DNA from: Luteolibacter sp. LG18
GTDB lineage: Bacteria > Verrucomicrobiota > Verrucomicrobiia > Verrucomicrobiales > Akkermansiaceae
Assembly: GCF_036322585.1 (NCBI RefSeq)
Contig: NZ_AP024600.1
Span: 434,001 to 498,000 of the forward strand
DNA: 64,000 nt
Reading direction: 5' to 3'
Shown here: in pieces, positions 58,335-64,000 of the stretch
How positions within the stretch are numbered: position 1 is the stretch's first letter
How the letters are laid out: each line of letters starts with the position of its first letter
Made by a program: the position numbers and the translations under genes
Notes under the pieces: model-generated
What the model saw: only the letters and a program-made list of their open reading frames with translations
What the model was told of the DNA's origin: nothing
Databases searched by the model: none

Positions 58335-59032
58335 CGTTACCCCGGGACAATCCCCACAAGGGATGGCACTCCCGCGGCTATCTCCCCCATCTCGATGCCC
58401 CCGGGGAAATCCAAGCGATCACGTTCCGCTTGGCAGATGCCCTTCCAGCCGAAGTCGTGCAGCGGTGGAAACAAGAGCTTGAACACGAACAAGCCTCACT
58501 GGGACCGCGAGCGTCCCGGCTCGCTCTGGAAAAGCAGCGAAGCGAAGCTTCGGAAGACCAGAAGCCATGCGAGTCGGGACACTCGCGATCCCAGCCCGGC
58601 TTCTCCGCGGAAAAAATCCTCCGGGAACGGATCGCACGCTATGAAGATGCCGGGCACGGAGCCTGTCTGCTTCAGGGCGAATCCGCCGAAATTGTCCAAA
58701 ACGCCCTGCTCCATCACGACGCCCAGCGTTACCGGCTCTTGGAATGGTGCATCATGCCAAACCATGTCCATGTCATGATCCACACGATTCCCGGCATGCC
58801 GCTCGGGAAAATCGTGGCGACTTGGAAAACCTTCTCGGCCCGGGCCATCAATGCCCGCCTTTCCCGCGACGGCCAGCTTTGGGCCAAGGACTACCACGAC
58901 CGATACATCCGGGACAACGACCATGCGGCCCTGGCCCGCGCCTACATCCGAAACAATCCCGTCAAAGCGGGTTTGTGCTCCGAGCCGGACGAATGGCCTT
59001 GGGGCAGCAGTTGGCGGGCTTCCGGAGAATGA
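58331..59032 (+). CDS. RAYT: REP-associated tyrosine transposase (Y1_Tnp family)
   Basis: A 233-residue Y1/HUH transposase-like protein. The metal-binding His145-x-His147 lies in MPNHVHVMI and the candidate nucleophile Tyr192 in DRYIRDNDH; the C-terminal NNPVKAGL block is typical of RAYTs. These single-copy enzymes act on REP-type palindromes, cutting single-stranded DNA. Residues about 57-88 are encoded by an inverted repeat and seem inserted between two conserved segments. The gene overlaps dprA and the next gene by 4 bases each, so it is read as part of an operon. Confidence 0.92.
   Translation: MTLPRDNPHKGWHSRGYLPHLDAPGEIQAITFRLADALPAEVVQRWKQELEHEQASLGPRASRLALEKQRSEASEDQKPCESGHSRSQPGFSAEKILRERIARYEDAGHGACLLQGESAEIVQNALLHHDAQRYRLLEWCIMPNHVHVMIHTIPGMPLGKIVATWKTFSARAINARLSRDGQLWAKDYHDRYIRDNDHAALARAYIRNNPVKAGLCSEPDEWPWGSSWRASGE
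58499..58594. repeat. Inverted repeat inside the RAYT gene
   Basis: Bases 58499-58524 and 58569-58594 are inverted copies, 23 of 26 matching, separated by 44 bases. The reading frame stays open through all 96 bases. The arms contain GGGACCGCGAG/CTCGCGATCCC, resembling the composition of intergenic palindromes rather than coding sequence. Confidence 0.85.
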
Positions 59033-59619
59033 AACCAAACCTTAACGACTCCTTCCACCCAATGCCCGACCCCCATTCCCGATTTGAACGCGGAGTCATG
59101 ACCTCCGCGGGGGTGGTGCTCGCGGCTCTGGGTGCCTTTCTCTGGATGGTCGGAGCCCTGGTAACCCTGGGCATCTATCTGGGACTGGTGTTTTCCAGAC
59201 ACAAGGAAGGCCACGAGGAAGCCTGGATCCTGGCTTTCGGCGTCTTCGGCGGCGCGGTGATCCTGCAGGCCGTGGGTTCGGCGATGGTGTTTTTCTGCGA
59301 GTCCGACGCCGTGGCAAATCCCTTGCCAGTGCCCACCCAATTGCTGCCAGCCTGGTGGTTCGCGCGTTTCATGAAGCGGCTGGTAGTAATCCTGGGCATT
59401 CCGGCCGCCTGCGGATTCCTGAAATACGGTTTCCAACTCGATCCATCCGCTCTGAGCCATGGCCTGCTGCTGGCGGCCTCGATCTTCGGACACCGCCATT
59501 TCAGCCATCGGGTGGAGGAATTGACCCCGCCCTATCCGCCCTCCCGAAAGCCCCGGCCCATCCACCGCGGCACCTCGCTGGAGCCCCCAAATGAGGGCGA
59601 TTCGGACGATCCCGCTTGA
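59029..59619 (+). CDS. Hypothetical membrane protein
   Basis: A 196-residue protein with two well-defined hydrophobic helices (about 22-48 and 60-86) and probably one or two weaker ones further on (about 110-145). The C-terminal tail is Pro-rich and charged. No family was recognised. ATG at 59029 overlaps the RAYT stop by 4 bases; ATG at 59062 is an alternative. Confidence 0.6.
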   Translation: MKPNLNDSFHPMPDPHSRFERGVMTSAGVVLAALGAFLWMVGALVTLGIYLGLVFSRHKEGHEEAWILAFGVFGGAVILQAVGSAMVFFCESDAVANPLPVPTQLLPAWWFARFMKRLVVILGIPAACGFLKYGFQLDPSALSHGLLLAASIFGHRHFSHRVEELTPPYPPSRKPRPIHRGTSLEPPNEGDSDDPA

Positions 59620-59726
59620 TTTTTCCTCCCTACGGGAGGGGGAAGTCCGCTTGCAAATCCCCTTGCCAAGCACGTTGATCCCCGTCTAGTCCCTCATCCC
59701 GCCGACCTTACGGCAAATTTTCCGCC

Positions 59727-62252
59727 ATGGGCAAAACTCTCATCATCGCCGAGAAACCGAGTGTCATGACCGACCTCAGCCGGGCGCTGGCCAAGCCGCT
59801 CGGGAAGTTCGACAAGCACGGTTCCGGGCGAGACGTCTTTTTCGAAAACGACAACGCCGTCATCACCTCCGCCGTCGGCCATCTGGTCGAGTTGCGGATG
59901 CCGATGGGCCCGAATGGCAAGAAACTGCCATGGAAGTTCGACGTGCTGCCCGCGATCCCGGACCGCTTCGAACTCGATCCGATCCCGGATTCCGAAGCCC
60001 GCCTCAAGCAGGTGCTGAAGCTGGCGAAGCGCAAGGACGTCGACAACATCGTCAACGCCTGCGACGCCGGCCGCGAGGGCGAGCTGATTTTCCGCTACAT
60101 CATGGACATCGGCGGCGTCAAAAAGCCGGTCCAGCGGCTATGGATGCAGTCGATGACCAATGACTCGATCATCGCCGCGTGGGACAAACTCCGCAGCGAC
60201 GAGGAAATGCAGCCGCTGGCGGATGCCGCGAAGTGCCGCTCCGAGTCCGACTGGCTTGTGGGCCTCAATTCCACCCGCGCCCTGACCTGTTTCCGCTCCC
60301 GCCACGGTGGCTTCAATATCACCGCCGCCGGTCGCGTCCAAACGCCGACGCTGGCCATCCTCGCTTCCCGCGAGGCTGAGATCCAAGCCTTCAAACCCTC
60401 GCCCTACTGGGAAGTCATCGCGTCCTTCCAGATCGCCAACGGCGACTACGAGGGCAAGTGGACCGAGGAAGGCTGGAAGAAGGACGAAACCAATCCCCAC
60501 GGCCGCGCCGACCGCCTGTGGACCGCGGAGCTGGCCCAGACCATACGCGACCGCTGCGACGGCAAGACCGGCCGCATCGAGGAAGAGAAAAAGGCGCAGT
60601 CCCAGATCGCGCCGCAGCTCTACGACCTCACCACCCTCCAGCGCGAGGCCCCGTTCTCCGCGAAGCAGACGCTCTCGATCGCCCAGGCGCTCTACGAGAA
60701 GCACAAGATGATCACCTACCCGCGAACCGACTCGCGCTACCTGCCGGAGGACTACACCGGCGCCGTGCGCGAGACGATGGGGGACGTGGCCGCCAGCGAC
60801 CTGCCGCAGGCCGACTACGCCCGCGCCGTGCTGGAAGGGAAGGATGAGAACGGCCCGCGCCTCGTGAAGAGCCGCCGCGTGTTCGACAGCAAGAAGGTCT
60901 CCGACCACTTTGCCATCATTCCGACCGGCAAGTTCGCCAAGCTCTCCGACGCCGAGCAGAAGCTTTACGACATGATCGTGAAGCGCTTCATCGCCGTCTT
61001 CTACCCCTCCGCCGAATACGAGGTCACCAAGCGCGCGACCAAGATCGAGCACGGCGACCTCACCGACACCTTCCGCACCGAAGGCCGCGTGCTGATCAAG
61101 CCCGGCTGGCTGGAAGTCTACGGCCGCCGCCCGGGCGTCGCCTCCGGCAAGGACGAACTCGTGGCCGCGAAGCCCGGTGAATCCGCGCTGGCCGAGGAGG
61201 TCCGCGTCGAGTCGCTCGAAACCAAGCCCCCGGCCCGCTACACCGAATCCACCCTGCTCTCCGCCATGGAAGGCGCGGGCAAGCTCGTCGACGACGAAGC
61301 GCTGCGCGAGGCCATGTCCGAGCGCGGTCTCGGCACCCCGGCCACCCGCGCCGCGATCATCGAAGGGCTCATCGCCCAGAAATACATGGCCCGCGATGGC
61401 CGTGAGCTGCACGTCACCCCGAATGGCATGCGCCTGATCGAGATCGTCCAGGAAATGGGCATCAAGGGGCTCTCCTCGCCATCCCTCACCGGTGACTGGG
61501 AATTCAAGCTCCGCCAGATGGAGCACGGCCTACTCAAGCGCGAGGAGTTCATGAACGAGATCATGTCCTACACCCAGGAGATCGTGGCGAAAGCCCGTCA
61601 CCTGGCGGACGAGATCAAGAACAAGCCCTTCCCGGATCTCGACGTGGCTTGCCCGAAGTGCGGGGCCAAGCCGCTGAAGCAGACCGACGCCACCTACGAA
61701 TGCCGCGAACTGGATTGCGGCTTCAAGGCGAAGAAGCACATCGCCGGCCGCACCCTCACTGAGGAGGAGGCGAAGATCCTCTTCTCCACCAAGTTCCTGC
61801 CGAAGATCGACGGCTTTAAATCGAAGTTCAACAAGCCCTTCGAGGCGGCTCTGGAGCTCGACGACAAGTTCAAGGTGAACTTCGTCTTCGAGAAGTCCGA
61901 CGCCGACGAACCGGCCGAACTCAGCGAGGAGCAGGTCATCGGCTCGTTGACTCTGCCGGACGGCCGCACCACCAAGGTCTACGAAGCCGAGAAGGCCTGG
62001 CACCTGCCCGAAATCGTCACCAAAAAGGACGCGAACGGCATCCGCATCGGCCGCACCATTCTCCAGCGCCCGATCACCCGGGAGGAGGTCCTGCTGCTGC
62101 TCAGCCAGGGCAAGACCGGCCTGCTGCGCGGCTTCGTCTCCAACCGGACCAAGCGCAAGTTCGACGCGATGCTCACCTTCGAGGCGGACACCGGCAAGAT
62201 CGGGTTCGAGTTCGAACCGCGGGCCAAGAAAACCGCGAAGACTGAATCCTGA
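59727..62252 (+). CDS. topB: DNA topoisomerase III (type IA)
   Basis: An 841-residue type IA topoisomerase. The Toprim acidic residues are in [12 protein letters not shown]; catalytic Tyr331 lies in [12 protein letters not shown], and the start [11 protein letters not shown] is typical of topoisomerase III. A C-terminal zinc-ribbon-like segment (CPKCGAKP...CRELDC) and topo C-terminal repeats follow, which E. coli TopB lacks in this form. It relaxes or decatenates single-stranded regions, often with RecQ. Confidence 0.95.
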   Translation: MGKTLIIAEKPSVMTDLSRALAKPLGKFDKHGSGRDVFFENDNAVITSAVGHLVELRMPMGPNGKKLPWKFDVLPAIPDRFELDPIPDSEARLKQVLKLAKRKDVDNIVNACDAGREGELIFRYIMDIGGVKKPVQRLWMQSMTNDSIIAAWDKLRSDEEMQPLADAAKCRSESDWLVGLNSTRALTCFRSRHGGFNITAAGRVQTPTLAILASREAEIQAFKPSPYWEVIASFQIANGDYEGKWTEEGWKKDETNPHGRADRLWTAELAQTIRDRCDGKTGRIEEEKKAQSQIAPQLYDLTTLQREAPFSAKQTLSIAQALYEKHKMITYPRTDSRYLPEDYTGAVRETMGDVAASDLPQADYARAVLEGKDENGPRLVKSRRVFDSKKVSDHFAIIPTGKFAKLSDAEQKLYDMIVKRFIAVFYPSAEYEVTKRATKIEHGDLTDTFRTEGRVLIKPGWLEVYGRRPGVASGKDELVAAKPGESALAEEVRVESLETKPPARYTESTLLSAMEGAGKLVDDEALREAMSERGLGTPATRAAIIEGLIAQKYMARDGRELHVTPNGMRLIEIVQEMGIKGLSSPSLTGDWEFKLRQMEHGLLKREEFMNEIMSYTQEIVAKARHLADEIKNKPFPDLDVACPKCGAKPLKQTDATYECRELDCGFKAKKHIAGRTLTEEEAKILFSTKFLPKIDGFKSKFNKPFEAALELDDKFKVNFVFEKSDADEPAELSEEQVIGSLTLPDGRTTKVYEAEKAWHLPEIVTKKDANGIRIGRTILQRPITREEVLLLLSQGKTGLLRGFVSNRTKRKFDAMLTFEADTGKIGFEFEPRAKKTAKTES

Positions 62253-62309
62253 TCCGGTTTCGCTGACAGGGTGCCGGACCACCGGCCCCTTCCATCCCTG
62301 TATTGCTCC

Positions 62310-63026
62310 ATGTTCCGCTTCACCCTGTTCGGCGTTCCGGTTGAGATCCAACCTTGGTTCTGGGTCGGAACCGCCATCTTCGGCGGCGGGATCGGCGCGA
62401 GAACACCCGCACAGATCCTCGACGTCTTGATTTTCATGATCGTGGCCGCCATCTCGGTGCTCGTGCATGAATTCGGGCATGCGCTGGTGGGCCGCCGTGT
62501 GGGTGGAGGTTCCGCCTCGATCTCCCTCCATGCCTTCGGCGGACTGGCCTTCAGCCAGGGCGGCCGCTTCACCCGCATGGGCCACTTCTGGCGCGTGGCC
62601 GCCGGTCCCGGAGCGGGCTTCAGCCTTTTCCTCCTGACCGCCCTAGCGCTAATCGTAGCCTTCGGATTCCAGAGCGGCACCAATCTCATCGTCTACCTCA
62701 CGTTCCATCAGTTCCCTGATTTTCTTTCACCCTCGGCAATCGCATTCGCGAAGGCTGAAACCCGGGTCGAGGTGGTCCACCAGTTCCTCCGGATCAATTT
62801 CTGGTGGAGCCTGATCAACCTCGCACCCGTGCTGCCTCTCGATGGCGGACGCATCACCGACCTCTTTGTCACCCCTCAGCGCCGTGTCTATCAGATCGGG
62901 CTGGTGGCGGGCATCGCCGTGGCGGCATTTGGCTGGTTTGGCTTCCGCAGCACCCTGATGGCCCTGATGTTCGGCTATTTCGCCTATCAGAACTATCAGA
63001 TGATGAACCAGGTGCGCTGGCGCTGA
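62310..63026 (+). CDS. Site-2 protease family metalloprotease (M50)
   Basis: A 238-residue intramembrane metalloprotease-like protein with about five hydrophobic helices. His53-Glu54-x2-His57 (LVHEFGH) and Asp178 (LPLDGGR) form the zinc site. The family cuts membrane-bound regulators or precursors; the substrate is not known. There is no PDZ or CBS domain. The ATG at 62310 is chosen over a GTG at 62271. It ends 2 bases from the stop of the convergent TSUP gene. Confidence 0.9.
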   Translation: MFRFTLFGVPVEIQPWFWVGTAIFGGGIGARTPAQILDVLIFMIVAAISVLVHEFGHALVGRRVGGGSASISLHAFGGLAFSQGGRFTRMGHFWRVAAGPGAGFSLFLLTALALIVAFGFQSGTNLIVYLTFHQFPDFLSPSAIAFAKAETRVEVVHQFLRINFWWSLINLAPVLPLDGGRITDLFVTPQRRVYQIGLVAGIAVAAFGWFGFRSTLMALMFGYFAYQNYQMMNQVRWR

Positions 63027-63028
63027 TT

Positions 63029-63772
63029 TCACCAGAACAGCAACCGGATCCCGGCGATAGTCGAGAAACCGACGACCATCCACTCGAAGGCACGCTGCGG
63101 CACCAGCCGGATCAGGCGGCGGCCGCCGAACACGCCGATCGCCACGGCGGGCACCAGCTTGGCGTTCTCCAGCAGGCTTTCCGTGGTGATCGTCGCGAGC
63201 TGGGCATTGAGCGGCACCTTGATCAGGTTCACCAGCAGGAAGAACCGCGCGCCGGTGCCGATGAGCTCCATTTTGGGCACCCGCCGCGCCAGCAGGTAGA
63301 GCTGGATCACCGGCCCCGCGGCATTCGCCAGCATCGTGGAAAATCCGCCCGCGAGCCCCGCGAAGGTGCCGCAGCCGCGGGAATGCGCCCAGCGGTCGTA
63401 GACCTCCGGGCTCAGGCGGCGGGACGATTGCACCGCCACCATGGCCAGGATGGACACGCCGATCGCCCGGCGGAGCTGATGGTCATCCATGTGATGGAGC
63501 ACCACGCAGCCGATCAGCAGGCCGACCAAGGTCGGCAGCAGCAGCCCCCACACCGGCTTCCACGAACCGTGCTTCCGGAACGCCGGATAGGCCATCAGGT
63601 CCGCGGCGATCAGCAGCGGCAGCGCGAGGCCCACCGAGTTCTTCGCCTCGTAAAGCTCCGCGAACAGCACCACCGACACGAGCGAGATGCCGCTGAACCC
63701 GGATTTCGACAGCCCGATGCACAGCGCCGCCACAACGGCGAGGACATATCCAGCGGGCGAAAGGTGGGGCAC
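63029..63772 (-). CDS. TSUP family (TauE/SafE) permease
   Basis: A 247-residue integral membrane protein with seven to eight hydrophobic helices and the TSUP signature near the N-terminus (IGLSKSGFSGISLVSV) repeated weakly in the second half (GLAGGFSTMLANAAGP). Members export sulfite, sulfoacetate or other small anions; the substrate here is not indicated by neighbours. Confidence 0.9.
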   Translation of the reverse strand: MPHLSPAGYVLAVVAALCIGLSKSGFSGISLVSVVLFAELYEAKNSVGLALPLLIAADLMAYPAFRKHGSWKPVWGLLLPTLVGLLIGCVVLHHMDDHQLRRAIGVSILAMVAVQSSRRLSPEVYDRWAHSRGCGTFAGLAGGFSTMLANAAGPVIQLYLLARRVPKMELIGTGARFFLLVNLIKVPLNAQLATITTESLLENAKLVPAVAIGVFGGRRLIRLVPQRAFEWMVVGFSTIAGIRLLFW

Positions 63773-63845
63773 GCCCGGTTCCTAACCCGTCGGCCGCTCA
63801 TTCCAAGCGCCAAGGAACCATTTGCAGTCCACGCGACAAAAATTC

Positions 63846-63959
63846 CAACCGCAGATGGACAGGATGAACGCAGATGAATCCAATCATGGAACATTTCGGA
63901 CGGTCGCCTTTCATGCCATCCCCTCTTCCATCGGTGTTCATCCTGTCGATCCGTGGTTG
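63846..63959. repeat. Inverted repeat, 32-bp imperfect arms
   Basis: Bases 63846-63877 and 63928-63959 are inverted copies matching at about 26 of 32 positions, around the shared word GACAGGATGAAC. The 50-base loop has no gene. It lies beyond the TSUP gene, at the right end of the window. Confidence 0.8.
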
Positions 63960-64000
63960 AAAAATCTTCCATCGGGAAATCCGCCACTACGCTTGCACCC

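Overview
The window looks like a chromosomal segment of a high-G+C Gram-negative bacterium, most likely a member of the Verrucomicrobiota (Luteolibacter-like). This is an inference. It rests on the classic tRNA-Thr–tuf–tRNA-Trp–secE–nusG–rplKAJL–rpoBC order, a TIGR03790/DUF2851 gene pair, many lipoprotein and secreted-protein genes, and numerous short palindromic intergenic repeats together with a RAYT (REP-associated tyrosine transposase). There is no rRNA operon, CRISPR array, prophage or classical insertion sequence. No gene-free stretch exceeds 300 bases; the longest gaps (8026-8307, 18587-18863, 45460-45629, 48150-48441, 51951-52233 and 63773-64000) consist largely of repeat hairpins and terminators.

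Layout. 1-6 kb: the 3' part of a ketoglutarate-semialdehyde dehydrogenase, a dipeptidyl-peptidase IV-like S9 peptidase, a secreted subtilase and a C39-like lipoprotein. 6-14.5 kb: squalene/phytoene synthase divergent from hemW, a lipoprotein, the recN-rimB-rimK operon (minus strand), a secreted PI-PLC and a convergent glycosyltransferase. 14.6-18.6 kb: a PhnP-like metallohydrolase, TIGR03790 and DUF2851 proteins, and an orphan thiS. 18.8-32 kb: the transcription/translation super-operon on the minus strand, with a terminator after rpoC. 32-40 kb: a YmdB-like phosphodiesterase, a cell-wall amidase, an epimerase, two papain-like cell-wall enzymes, and a DUF2868-DUF3482 membrane/GTPase pair. 40-48 kb: cobalamin-dependent metH, a secreted hypothetical followed by a duplicated fragment of the metH 3' end, and a secreted GH20 hexosaminidase. 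48-55 kb: gpmI, a Tat-exported enolase-superfamily protein, accA, a LysM protein and acpP. 55-64 kb: thiH, dprA, the RAYT, a topoisomerase III, an M50 metalloprotease and a TSUP permease.

How the genes fit together. Most genes are core housekeeping: RNA polymerase, elongation factor, fatty-acid synthesis, glycolysis, methionine and thiazole synthesis, and DNA repair/uptake. Around them lie envelope and secreted functions: proteases, cell-wall hydrolases, a phospholipase and a chitin/peptidoglycan hexosaminidase. These suggest a heterotroph that degrades polymers.

The most unusual layer is the repeat content. At least eight distinct hairpin or palindrome families sit in gene gaps. One of them is a 218-bp compound palindrome with perfect 47-bp arms. 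In at least one case a repeat encodes a protein C-terminus, and in another an inverted repeat lies in frame inside the RAYT gene itself. A diverged second copy of the last codons of metH flanks a 1.2-kb segment and looks like the scar of an insertion or recombination event.
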